From positions 1 through 24,471 of the forward strand of contig AJFK01000495.1 of NCBI GenBank assembly GCA_000467715.1: a DNA stretch of 24,471 nt. The letters run 5' to 3'. A program made the translations under genes and the position numbers. Below, in pieces: positions 1 to 9,362 of the stretch; the first letter of the stretch is position 1; the number at the start of each line of letters is the position of its first letter. The notes under the pieces were generated by a model. The model made no database searches. It was not told where the DNA came from and saw only the letters and a list, made by a program, of their open reading frames with translations. This DNA comes from Hysterium pulicare CBS 123377. Its lineage: Eukaryota; Ascomycota; Dothideomycetes; Hysteriales; Hysteriaceae.

Positions 1-38
1 ATCTTTCGTCTATCTCTAATTGCTTACCCTCGATCCAG

Positions 39-1088
39 ATATGCTCTCCTCGGCCCGTTGTCCAAACCTTTTCCCGCCCAGAGTCGTCGTTCGCGCTGCA
101 TCAGAAGCTTAGGCACTTAGGCATCGAGCCGGAGGAATTTGAGAAGTACGACTCACCTATGGCGTCTTTAATAAGTGGAAGCTGATTTGGGGGTTTCAGG
201 CTCAAATCAGAAATGCGAAAGGTGAAAGAGAGGGCACCGGAGATTTCGGACAAAAAGGAGAAATTGCAGAGACAATGGAGGAAGTTCCAGAAAGCGCCAG
301 ATGATCTCTCTCTACTCAGGTTCTATAAGGCTCAGGGCGTGGAGCCGATAGAGTTGGCGAAGTAAGGCAAACTTCTACAGATAGGTTGCAGAATGAATTG
401 CTGATGGCGATTTAGAGAACGCGGAGTCGGATTACCCGGGGGTGAAAAGGCACCGTAAGTGCATATATTCTATAACTACTCGAAAACGTGCTGAGACTTC
501 TCTAGACTTGATGCCGCAACTGTAGCGGCCCTCTCCACCGTCCGCGAACCCGTAAACGTGCAAGCCGTAAAACTTCGCCCTCTCCGCCGCGCCGCTCCCT
601 ACGGCGTCCCCGTCTGCGATCTTCAACTTCGCACATACTCTATTCGTAACATACTACTCTTCGCCGACTTCGCCATGCGTGCCGCGTACTACTTCGGTCT
701 CCCAGCGCGAGGCCCGGTCCCCTTACCCCGAATAACGGAACGCTGGACAGTACCACGGGCAAACTTCATCTTCAAGAAATCGCAGGAGAACTTCGAAAGA
801 ATTACAATGAGGAGGTTAATCCAGATCCAGGATGGACATCCAGACGTTGTAAAGATGTGGTTGGCATTTTTGACCAAGCATCAATATTATGGTGTGGGTA
901 TGAAGGCTAATATCTGGGAATATGAGACTTTGGATGCGGCGTTGGAAAGTGGGAAGAAGCTTAAGGAGGGAAGCCTGAAGGGCAGGTTGACACAGAAGAC
1001 GCTAGAGAAGATTGAAGAGATCTTGGCCAGTGAGGGGTTTAAGGATGCAATGAAAGGACATAAGGGACTAGTGGGGATCACGCCGTAG
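39..1088 (+). CDS. rsm10: Mitochondrial small-subunit ribosomal protein uS10m (Rsm10), 5' partial
   Basis: Component of the mitochondrial 37S ribosomal subunit. I read exons 39-145, 200-361, 416-454 and 506-1088; phases agree at all three joins and introns are 54, 54 and 51 bp with donors GTACGA, GTAAGG and GTAAGT. This gives 296 visible residues. The uS10 domain fills the last exon: YGVPVCDLQLRTYS, then the hallmark stretch ITERWTVPRANFIFKKSQ and RRLIQIQDGHPD, then YYGVGMKANIWEYE. The Lys/Glu-rich N-terminal half (exons 1-3) is typical of fungal extensions of this family. No in-frame ATG starts the first visible exon; bases 1-38 look like an intron tail (CTAAT, then CCAG), so the start and mitochondrial presequence probably lie upstream. 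Family assignment is firm; the upstream exons rest on splice signals and frame only. Confidence 0.9.
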
Positions 1089-1777
1089 AGATGAGGAGAA
1101 GGAATTGTATCATACTTGTTCGACATACATGGGATGCGCGTTTAGGCGCCCTTGTTTGGAAAGGCTTCTAGATGTATCATAGAAGATGTAGGTATTCTAT
1201 TTTAAGGATATTTAAAGTATATGTGAAAGTCTCACATTTCCCCGCTGATCCTACTACATGTTTCCATCATAGCTTCTGTACCACCTTAGCATTTCTCCCT
1301 TACTTTGTCTCCGCGCTTCCTGCACACGCTTCCGCGCGGTCTCATAATCTCAGCGAAACACTTCTCTGCTTGAAACAGTCTACTCATATAAATTTTCCAT
1401 GTTTCTTAATGCTCCAGCAGTATCTGTCAAAGACCGATGTATCGATATCGCGCTCTCGCATGGGCTCCTATCACAAAGGCAGTTGAAAATGTTCGTTAGA
1501 TTCAGCATTCCGCGTCACGCTATGGCGTCCTCATTCTGGGAGGCATGTTTCAAGGGAGGCAAGAGCGATTTTCCACTGATAACCCAGATCTTGCGGCGGC
1601 CAAATCGTCCCGCCATTCACGTACAGGAAAGAAACTGTCCTTGGAATGAAACTCTATGTGATAATCCCTTTCGATTTCTCTTCACACTCTTCCTTCTAGT
1701 CAGTGCTTCTGCATACCCAATACTACTACCCCGATTTCAATCCAGCGACTGTCTTGAACTTGAGACAAACGGAAGAC
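1089..1777. other. Intergenic spacer, rsm10 to CFEM-like gene
   Basis: This stretch holds the 3' flank of rsm10 and the upstream region of the secreted-protein gene. ORFs reading through it have no recognisable protein features and the longest runs into the next gene's first exon in the wrong frame. I see no RNA gene, repeat or mobile element. Pyrimidine-rich tracts near 1660-1710 could belong to the downstream gene's promoter or leader. Confidence 0.5.
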
Positions 1778-2573
1778 ATGCGGCTCCTCACAACCCCTCA
1801 AGTCTTTACTTCACTATTCTTTCTATCTCCACTTGCCGTGTTTGCGAATGATACGACAACGACGATTGAGTTGAGTCAACAACCATCAAACACAATAACC
1901 TCCATGTTATGCCCAACAGGAGACGCTCAATCGTACGTGGGCGTCCATGAACCAATTCTCTCTTTATTCATCTCTCTCTCCACCACAACTCATCGATCCC
2001 CTACCACTGACTAATCCTTCCCTTCCAGACGCTACAAAGCCTGCTCCTCATCCATCGACAGCCAACTCTCCCAATGCTCCGCCAACGACGCCGCCTGCGC
2101 ATGTACCCTCGCCTCCTCAGGCTTTAGGTACGCTGCCTTGCAAACCCTCCCATCCCTACCAAGCCATCCACCAAACTGACCAAAACCCCCACAGCTGCAT
2201 AACCTCCTACTGCCCCTCCCACACACCCGCAATCTGCTCCGCCTCCTCCATCCTCCAATCCATCTGCAGCTACGCTTCCCAATCCTTCTCCCTCCCCTCC
2301 TCCGACTACACCTGTCCAGTCCCATCTCTCGACGACATCAGCTCGTTGACTATGATGTTTGGAGCTGTGAATCAGACGGGGACGGCGAGTACGAGGACTA
2401 TGTATAGTATTACGGCGCCGAGTGAGACGGCGAACGGAGGGGAGATGGTTATGAGGAGGAAGTGGAAGAGGGTTTTGGGGGGTGCGTATTCTGGGGATGA
2501 GGAGGTGGATGGGGTGGTTGGGGTGGGGGTTTTGGTTGCGGTTTGTGTTGGGGGGTTGGCGGCGTTTCTGTAA
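1778..2573 (+). CDS. Small secreted Cys-rich, CFEM-like, probable GPI-anchored protein
   Basis: Exons 1778-1932, 2029-2127 and 2195-2573 join in frame (introns 96 and 67 bp, donors GTACGT and GTACGC, both with CTGAC-type branch points) to give 210 residues. Residues 1-23 are a signal peptide ending LAVFA. The mature part has cysteines at 45, 57, 68, 75, 77, 86, 91, 99, 109 and 125. The stretch CSANDAACAC (68-77) carries the Asp-x2-Cys-x-Cys arrangement that coordinates haem in CFEM domains, but the usual first Cys-x3-Cys pair is not present, so I call it CFEM-like. A Ser/Thr-rich part follows, then small residues and a hydrophobic C-terminal tail (GVGVLVAVCVGGLAAFL) as in GPI-anchor signals. 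CFEM proteins serve in haem/iron uptake, cell-wall structure or host interaction; which applies here is unknown. It converges on orc2, with 213 bp between stops. Confidence 0.75.
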
Positions 2574-2786
2574 GGGTGTGCGTTTGGGAGAAGGGATGGG
2601 AAGGGTGGAAGTGGGTGAGGATGGCTATTATCAGTGTTGAGCAACCGACTTTTGATGTGATATCCTACGGTGGCGATATAGGTTCCTCAAAAACATCTTC
2701 CCAAATTTCAAATATAGGGAGCAAGAACAGGTATCAATTTTCTACAGTTAAATAACCTCATCCAGCCACTTCGACGGTTCTCAACT

Positions 2787-4532
2787 TTACACCCCCTCCC
2801 CCGCCAATTCCTCCCCCAAACTCTCCAACTCCTCCCGTCGAAAAGGCACCCACAACCTCTCCGTCCCCATCCCATCCTTCCGACTCTCCACCATCTGATG
2901 ATCATGAAACTCCTTAAGCAGCGTCCTAAACCCCACCTCATTCGAGCAAACAAACTCCTCCACAGCCTTATGATAAAGAACACGATACTCAACCCCCCTC
3001 ACAGATTCCAACGCCGCCTTCCGCGCAACCGGATTCGTCTTATGCCGCGGCGTCGCCGTCGCCGTGACATCCATCTCGTCTTCATCTGCACCGCCAGGCC
3101 CGTCGAGTGAGAGTAGAGCAAGCTGCTCCAGGACCAGAATTCGGAATAGTGATCTAGCGTTCTCAGGGAGAGAGCGGAGGACGAAACCGACGCCGTCTCT
3201 TCCGCCGACACGGCGGCCACTGCGGCCTAGGAGCTCATTCACAGTTTCCACGACGTCGAGTTCGGCGTCGTAGGGCGCGAAGGTGGTTGCGTCGTGGAAG
3301 AGGAATCGGAACTGGGCGCGTTGGCCGACGTCCCATAGGATGGGGAAATTGGGGGTGTCGGCGGTGCAGATGAGGTTTATGGACGGGTGGGTGGCAAGGA
3401 GGGAAAGCATGGAGGGAGTGGGTAGTTTGCGGAGGTGGGGGGAGTCTATTGAGTTTAGGATTATCGGGATGGGGTGGGGTGGAGGGTTGGTGGTGAGGTG
3501 GGCGAGGAGATGGGTTAGTAGTGAGGCTGGCTGGGAGGGGAGTTTGGTTGTTGGAGGGAGGATGGTTGATGTGATGGTTGTTAGGATCTCTTTTAGGGTT
3601 ATGCCGGTGGCGTAGCCGTTTATGACAATTATTTTTGGTGTCTTTTTGGTGCCTTTGTAGGGAGACATGTCGGAAAGGCGGTTATAGAGGTGTGCAGTAA
3701 ACCTCTCAATCAAAGGCCGTTTCGAGCCGTAGCCGTAGAGACAGATGTTGAAACCCTCTTCTAGTTCGAATAGCCATTGATCGAATGCGCGACTGTGTAG
3801 CTCTAGCAGGAACTCCTTTTCAGAGTCATGGTGGTCTACGTAGGACTGCATTGCCTGGAAATACTCATCGTGGTCCAGAAGTGTCTGAGAAGACAGCGTA
3901 TTATTCGATGTCTTCGTTCCACCGGGTCTATTCTGCCAAAAGTATTGCTCATGTGGAGGGAGGTTTCGAGGCGGTGTTGGAGAGCGTTGTTTTCGTGGCC
4001 GCCCTTTCGGTCGACCTCGTCCGCGCTTGGATGGCGTTTCAGGTATGGGAGATTTTTCTCTCTCATTCTCCTGATCTTCCTCTTGTTCTTCTTCATCTTC
4101 ATCCTCTTCGCTTAAGATTTGCTCCGCAAGTGTATCTTCTTCATCGAGGATTTCCTCATCGCTCTCTGCACCGTTGATAGTCCGCTCAATCAATCTCCTC
4201 GCACTCTTCCGACGGGCAGAGCGGTCTGCATTCCGTACAAGAGTCGGCGTACCGTTGGGCGTTTCGTCATGGTGAGGCTTGGATGGGGTTGAAAACAGGA
4301 CCCTCCGCTGTGACTTGGGCGTTGCTTGCCCGTTGATTGCATTGACTTTACTAGGCGTTGGCCCCTTGACAGGCGATTGTACCAGATCTTTCTGGCCCCT
4401 TGTTCGCTTTGAGGGAGTCTCGACGTCAACTTCCTCTTCGTGCCCATTCTCGGCTTCATCGTCTCGAGCTCGACTTCGCAGACTTCTTGGTGTCGAAGTC
4501 CCAGGTTCGGGGTCGGTCCGTTTCCGCTTCAT
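2787..4532 (-). CDS. orc2: Origin recognition complex subunit 2 (Orc2)
   Basis: Subunit of the six-protein complex that marks replication origins and loads the MCM helicase in the nucleus. The gene is a single 581-codon exon starting at the ATG at 4532. Residues 1-190 are a charged, disordered N-terminal region with an acidic run (about 141-160) and an AT-hook-like GRGRPKGRPRK (171-181) for A/T-rich DNA. NRPGGTKTSNNTLS (201-214) opens the conserved region. The AAA+-like core has the family signature GFNICLYGYGSKR (260-272), a degenerate Walker A, then IIVINGYATGI and the LICTADTPNFPILWD segment. FVLRSLPENARSLFRIL and the C-terminal winged-helix part (about 515-575, with FRTLLKEFHDHQMV) complete it. 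Length agrees with fungal Orc2. The N terminus carries five S/T-P-x-K sites, consistent with CDK control. Upstream it diverges from the sugar transporter. Confidence 0.95.
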   Translation of the reverse strand: MKRKRTDPEPGTSTPRSLRSRARDDEAENGHEEEVDVETPSKRTRGQKDLVQSPVKGPTPSKVNAINGQATPKSQRRVLFSTPSKPHHDETPNGTPTLVRNADRSARRKSARRLIERTINGAESDEEILDEEDTLAEQILSEEDEDEEEQEEDQENEREKSPIPETPSKRGRGRPKGRPRKQRSPTPPRNLPPHEQYFWQNRPGGTKTSNNTLSSQTLLDHDEYFQAMQSYVDHHDSEKEFLLELHSRAFDQWLFELEEGFNICLYGYGSKRPLIERFTAHLYNRLSDMSPYKGTKKTPKIIVINGYATGITLKEILTTITSTILPPTTKLPSQPASLLTHLLAHLTTNPPPHPIPIILNSIDSPHLRKLPTPSMLSLLATHPSINLICTADTPNFPILWDVGQRAQFRFLFHDATTFAPYDAELDVVETVNELLGRSGRRVGGRDGVGFVLRSLPENARSLFRILVLEQLALLSLDGPGGADEDEMDVTATATPRHKTNPVARKAALESVRGVEYRVLYHKAVEEFVCSNEVGFRTLLKEFHDHQMVESRKDGMGTERLWVPFRREELESLGEELAGEGV

Positions 4533-5841
4533 TTCGAAAAATCGGTATTATCTCAATGGCCAACGTGGGTCCTCGGGTGTAGGTTGGATGTGCTTAAACA
4601 TTTTGAGAAACCACCAAAGTAACGCGACGAGACGCGCGCTTCTAGGTTCGGAAGGATGATCAATTCACCGACCACTCCTTGGCAACCTCCCTCCCGGGCA
4701 GATCACGGGAAAACCTTCAACTTCCTCGTGCTCCCAATTCATGGTCGATGGTCCTTGTTAACTGTTACATCTCTATATTCATGTGAACAACCCTACTAAG
4801 CTCCAAGATTGGCAACGAGTTATTCTATACCCGAAAGTTATACCCGAATATCTCCCAGGATCCCCAACGAATGAGACTCGGGTTCTGCAACGAAGTTCCG
4901 AGGCACAAAACTGCTCTTTGAGTGCCACATGTCAAGTGATGCTGTTACCAAGAGCTTTCTGCACGTCTTGGTAACTTTGGAACGGTCAAAGGGCCGGTAA
5001 GACCCTTCCTGTAAACTCTCATGCAACGTTGTTGTGGTGCGCGTGGAAAATAGCGGGGAAGGCTCCAGTGTTTCCTTTCAACAGATCCACCATCCTCCAC
5101 GCTTCACTGCAACAGCGCCGTCTGAAACGAGTAAGCCTCGCCGTGACTGGCTTGACGAATCTTAGGAGGCTTGATCCAAAGCGACGCCGTTAATCAACGG
5201 GCCGGACATCTGTTCGGATGGATGGTAAACGACGTCACTCGTCTTCAACGCACATTTCCAGGGAGATCTACACGCTCGTGCAACGCCATCCCGCTTTCTT
5301 AATTTTCACAAGGATCTTTGGTCGCAGCATCAGTGACCGATCGGGCATACCGACACGGCACCCGCCTGTTTCGTGCTCCTTTACCGACAGCCTCTTGCCA
5401 ACTAATGCTAGATTTTCACCAGGGTCCACCTTTCAAACCCCCATGTGGAGAGTATCCCGATACTTGTGATGATTCTGTCTCCAATGACGTTGTATATCTT
5501 ACTTCTGACCCGCAGTAACACCGAGAAAAAGACGTGGTAGAGGGGTGCAATCTCTGCAAAATGTTACCGAAAGACTGTCATACTAGAGAATGAAATGTGG
5601 GAATGGAGGAATCCGAATGACATCCCAGGAAGCTGGAGTAGATAAAGACCCTTCCCCGCGAATATGGTACTACCTTTCTTACTCACCCTCTGCTTCTTGT
5701 CGTCTTTGTTTTCTGTGATACCCACTATTTATGTTCAAGGCCTGCTGTGCCTCGCCTGAGTAACTTCAACTTCATTTATATCTGGCCTGGTTCAGCTGGA
5801 GCATTCATTTATCTTTGCATCGAGACGTGGTTCTACCCAAC
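4533..5841. other. Divergent intergenic region, orc2 / sugar transporter
   Basis: About 1.3 kb between divergent starts, so it should hold both promoters. The ORFs here are short, without domains or splice structure, and I do not call them. The transporter-proximal 200 bp include CreA-like sites and TA-rich stretches near 5770-5780. No RNA gene or mobile element seen. Confidence 0.55.
5633..5801. promoter_or_regulatory. Possible CreA/Mig1-type carbon repression sites
   Basis: Three matches to the CreA consensus SYGGRG lie within 210 bp upstream of the sugar transporter start: CTGGAG at 5633-5638, CCCCGC (GCGGGG on the other strand) at 5654-5659, and CTGGAG at 5796-5801. The consensus is short and such matches are common by chance; the clustering ahead of a sugar transporter is the only support. 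Confidence 0.25.
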
Positions 5842-7530
5842 ATGTCATCAAACAACTCTCTCAACGATGTATCAAGACATCCTCGCTTTATGGGCTTGAC
5901 TGGAAGACCACTTAGCTTCGCTGTATCCGTCGTCGCTACCACGGGGTTTCTGCTTTTTGGCTATGACCGTAAGATTTTCTATTCGCCGATCTGCTCTTCA
6001 TGCTGACCACATTCCTAGAGGGCGTGATGTCTGGTATTATATCTGCCGATCCATTCAATAACTATTTCCCTGAGACGAAAGACAACTCTACATGGCAGGG
6101 ATTCGTCACCGCCATCTACGAGATCGGATGTTTAATCGGCGCCATCTTAGTCTTGGTTTTCGGAGACAAGCTAGGACGACGAAGAGGTATGATCGCTGGT
6201 GCCGCTGTCATGATTCTCGGTGTCATCATCCAGGTCACCGCCGTAAAGGGTCACAAAGCAACAGCACAGTTCATCATCGGACGTACTGTGACGGGCGTGG
6301 GCAATGGGATCAACACGTCCACCATTCCAACCTATCAGGCCGAATGTTCAAAGACCCACCGGCGAGGTCTCCTCATTTGCATTGAAGGCGGTGTTATTGC
6401 TTTCGGCACTCTCATTGCTTACTGGCTCGACTTCGCTTGCACATACGGCCCTCCAGATCTCACCTGGCGACTCCCCATCGCATTTCAAATCGTGTTCGGT
6501 CTGGTGGTATTCATATGCCCGTTTTGGCTCCCAGAATCTCCACGTTGGCTGCTTACCAAAGACCGACACGACGAGGCTTTGCGTGTCATTGCTGCACTTC
6601 GGGGCTTGCATGTGGACGACGAAGAGACGAAACTCCAAGCCAACATCATCCTAGACAGCATACACGCCTCAGGACACAAGGGCGGCAATACACCTTTCAG
6701 TGCGCTATTGACTGGAGGCAAAACACAACATTTCCGCCGCATGCTGCTCGGAGCCTCTTCTCAGCTCTTCCAGCAGATCGGAGGTTGCAACGCCGTCATC
6801 TACTACTTCCCGATCTTATTCCAGAATTCCATCCTTCACGACAAAAAGATGTCGCTGATTCTAGGAGGCGTAAACATGATCGTCTACGCCATCTTCGCCA
6901 CCGTCTCCTGGTTCATCATCGAGCGCGCCGGCCGCCGGAACCTCTTCCTCATCGGCACAGTAGGACAATGTCTCTCCATGGTCATCGTCTTCGGCTGTCT
7001 AATCCCAGGCGGAGCTCAAAACGCCAAAGGCGCCGCCGTCGGTCTATTCACCTACATTGCCTTCTTCGGCGCAACCTGGCTTCCACTGTAAGTATACCAT
7101 CTAAGCTACTATGATCCAGACACCCGTGCTGACTATAAACCTTTTAAGTCCCTGGCTATACCCCGCCGAAGTGAATCCCATCAAGACGCGCGCCAAGGCC
7201 AACGCAGTCTCGACTTGCTCGAACTGGCTCTTCAACTTCCTCATCGTCATGATCACACCCGTCATGCTTTCCAGTATTAAATGGGCCACTTACCTCGTTT
7301 TTGCGATTATCAACGCCTGTTTCTTCCCTATCATCTACTTCTTTTACCCGGAGACGCGGAAGCGCTCGCTCGAGGAAATCGATATTATCTTCGCGAAGGG
7401 GTATCTGGAGAATATGGGGTATGTGAAGGCGAGTAAGGAACTTCCGTTTCTGGATGATCAGCAGATCGAGGAACATGCGAGGAGATATGGGTTTGTGGAT
7501 GAGGATAAGGAAGGTGGACAGCTGACTTAA
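5842..7530 (+). CDS. MFS sugar transporter (sugar porter family)
   Basis: Twelve-helix plasma-membrane carrier of the sugar porter family, importing a hexose, disaccharide or polyol with protons; substrate cannot be read from sequence. Exons 5842-5968, 6019-7087 and 7149-7530 give 525 residues, the usual length. Joins are confirmed by family motifs across them: GYDQGVMSG (40-48) spans intron 1 (50 bp, branch GCTGAC) and LPLPWLYPAEVNP spans intron 2 (61 bp, GTAAGT). Other signatures are GDKLGRRRG (91-99, loop 2-3), PESPRWL (214-220), QQIGGCNAVIYY (294-305), ERAGRR (344-349) and PETRKRSLEEID (466-477). The start is the ATG at 5842; no upstream in-frame ATG extends it. RGLLICIEGGVIAFGTLIAYW resembles fungal Stl1-like and hexose porters, but I would not choose between them. 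The gene stands alone, with no co-located catabolic enzyme. Confidence 0.92.
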
Positions 7531-7882
7531 GATGGGGTCGGATCTCTTATATCAGCAGGTGTTCCCGCGGCGCTATATGCGATACGGCTCCTTCATCACC
7601 TTAATGATCTCAGCCGGCGGATGTAGTATATTTAGTAAACCTTAAAATTTGGTGCGCCAAAATGCCGATCTAGCAGCTAAACAACCAGGTTTCGCTGTAG
7701 AGAGAGGACATCTGAATACTAACTGCATAATGAAAGCGAAAATGAACATCCATAACCGAAAATACCCCGTGCCCAAGAGTGAATATTCACCCTCTTCAAT
7801 TCGTCGTCAATTTTCCCTAAACACGTGCGCTGAATAACGATGCTCATTCCTTGATGTCTTACCCCAGACCAGTTCCTGCCAC
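7531..7882. other. Convergent intergenic spacer
   Basis: Shared 3' flank of the sugar transporter (+) and the small unrecognised gene (-). It is fairly A/T-rich (for example 7620-7650), consistent with polyadenylation regions on both strands. No gene seen. Confidence 0.5.
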
Positions 7883-8245
7883 TCATGCCGCCGGCTTCAG
7901 GAAGCGAATTTGCTTGACGGACACCTGGCCCTGGATGCTCAAAATGATTAGCCCGGAACAGATTAGTCCTGATAGAAACATTTACCTTGGGAGTGCATGT
8001 CCACGCATCCATTGTTACCTCGAGTCCGTTAAACGTTGCCGTGAAAGCGCCGATTTTGACCTCTACTGATTCTTGAAAATAGTCAGCGTCAGCTAATCTA
8101 GAACGAGATATAGCCATAATCATGGGGCGGGGAGTTTTCATATACCTGACAGTTCGCCCTGCCTGCCCTCCTGGGAGCGTAAGTCGTAGCGGGGCTCTGC
8201 CCGAGGCTCTGCACGAGGTTCTGCACGAGGCACTGCACGAGGCAT
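7883..8245 (-). CDS. Unrecognised small protein with N-terminal PRAE repeats
   Basis: I do not recognise this protein. On the minus strand I read exons 8245-8146, 8071-7986 and 7930-7883, giving 77 residues. Support: the start ATG at 8245 sits in CCACCATG, a strong initiation context; intron 1 (8145-8072, donor GTATAT) has a doubled GCTGAC branch point before TTTTCAAG; intron 2 (7985-7931, 55 bp) has donor GTAAAT, GGCTAATC and ATCCAG; all phases agree. A second acceptor AG six bases on (8066) is also in frame and would drop two residues. The N terminus is PRAV-PRAE-PRAE-PRAE-PR, encoded by a 12-bp tandem repeat. The C-terminal half, including VEVKIGAFTATFNGLEV and QVSVKQIRFLKPAA, looks like a small beta-rich fold. 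No signal peptide or membrane segment. It could be a lineage-specific protein or a shortened member of a family I cannot name. Confidence 0.55.
8193..8244. repeat. 12-bp tandem repeat, about 4.3 copies
   Basis: Four consecutive 12-mers begin at 8193, 8205, 8217 and 8229 (GGCTCTGCCCGA, GGCTCTGCACGA, GGTTCTGCACGA, GGCACTGCACGA) plus a 4-base partial. Copies differ at one or two positions. The unit is a multiple of three, so copy-number change keeps frame; on the minus strand it encodes the PRAE repeats of the small gene. Confidence 0.85.
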
Positions 8246-9362
8246 GGTGGATACTGAGGCCGAGCTTATGGCCAGGTAACTATACCCAGGAGTGTCAAAG
8301 TTCGAAAGAGTGCTCTATCAACGCGTCCTGCTCAGCTCGCTGGACGCGTGTCCGTATTTATATATCATTCCCTTCTCGACGCGAGTTCTGCGCGCTCACA
8401 CATGATGGAGCAGGCCAGGCAACGGGCAGCGAACGAAGCCGCATCCTCAGGAAGCCGATGAAACGAGGCAGACACGCATGGCCGTCGGAAAAGTCTGACT
8501 CAGAGACCTCATTCGAGTATGATGGGGGCAAGGAGCCTTGAGAGCCCTGCGGTCTGGTAGGCGTGGAGTCCTATAATTGGCTCTCTCAGGCGAGGAAGGC
8601 GTCAATCAGAGCTGCAGGTGTTCTCACAGGCGAAGGTTGGATCTAATCTTCCGGAAACGGTTTTCGACCCTGCAACATAGTCTGAATGTTGTTGAAAGGA
8701 GTGGGAAGGGTAACGATCGGCTGGGCGTAGTATTAACTTATGCGTTGAGCCAACGGAGTGTTGACTCCGAGACGCAGAGATGACAGTCGACAGTGATGAT
8801 TACAGCTTGTCCTTCGTCAACTCGCTGGCCCTCGATGGCTTGAGTTTCGAAGCCAGGAGTTCGGCATAGACGGGCTTGAGTAGAGTGGATGGAGAGAACT
8901 AGATCTCGATAGATTACGACTAGTTTTGTTACATCTATCAGATCTACATAGTTACCTCTTCATGAGTACTACTAACGCCAATATAGTGTGTTCTCCTGAA
9001 GGATACTAATATCTTGCAAAGGGTAATGGATTTTTTTATCTCATTTCGCTTTCGGGTATCTCTTTGGCTAGCTACGAAACAAAAGAAAGACTTGTGGATT
9101 CGTCAGATCATTAAGTATGGTGTGCGGTGTAGTGTGGATTTGCTCAGGTAAAATGGAGCACTGTACAGGGGAGGGGGTAGCTTTTTCAAAGAAAAGTAAT
9201 GTCATGGACGCCTGTTTGGAGTTTGGGTGTTACTCCTTCTGTCCTCATGTCATTCCAAGGCGGCATCCTCAGCCACCAGCACCAGCACTTAATCTTTCCC
9301 TTCACCCGCCCCATACCTCCCATAATTAGTCATATATACAATCCCGACTCTTCTTCCACGGG
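8246..9362. other. Intergenic region upstream of the small gene
   Basis: About 1.1 kb between the start of the small minus-strand gene and the stop of atg101. It contains the promoter of the former and the 3' flank of the latter. Reading frames are short and lack protein features. TA-rich stretches occur around 8900-9070. No RNA gene or mobile element seen. Confidence 0.5.

Noticed and set aside
41-112. ATG at 41 starting a presequence-like peptide (MLSSARCPNLFPPRVVVRAAS)
   Set aside because: It is in a different frame from the rsm10 exon covering the same bases and stops after 23 codons, so it cannot be the rsm10 start without an extra unsupported splice.
1399-1851. 150-codon plus-strand ORF before and overlapping the CFEM-like gene
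   Set aside because: It overlaps exon 1 of the CFEM-like gene in another frame and shows no domain. The gene in the other frame has a signal peptide, two good introns and ordered cysteines.
6437-7114. 225-codon Arg/His-rich ORF inside the sugar transporter
   Set aside because: It is a frame-shifted shadow of a real GC-rich coding exon; its composition (runs of R, H, S) is typical of such shadows.
8122-8541. 139-codon plus-strand ORF with EALHE-type repeats
   Set aside because: The repeat part is the antisense reading of the 12-bp tandem repeat in the minus-strand gene. Splice structure and start context favour the minus strand.
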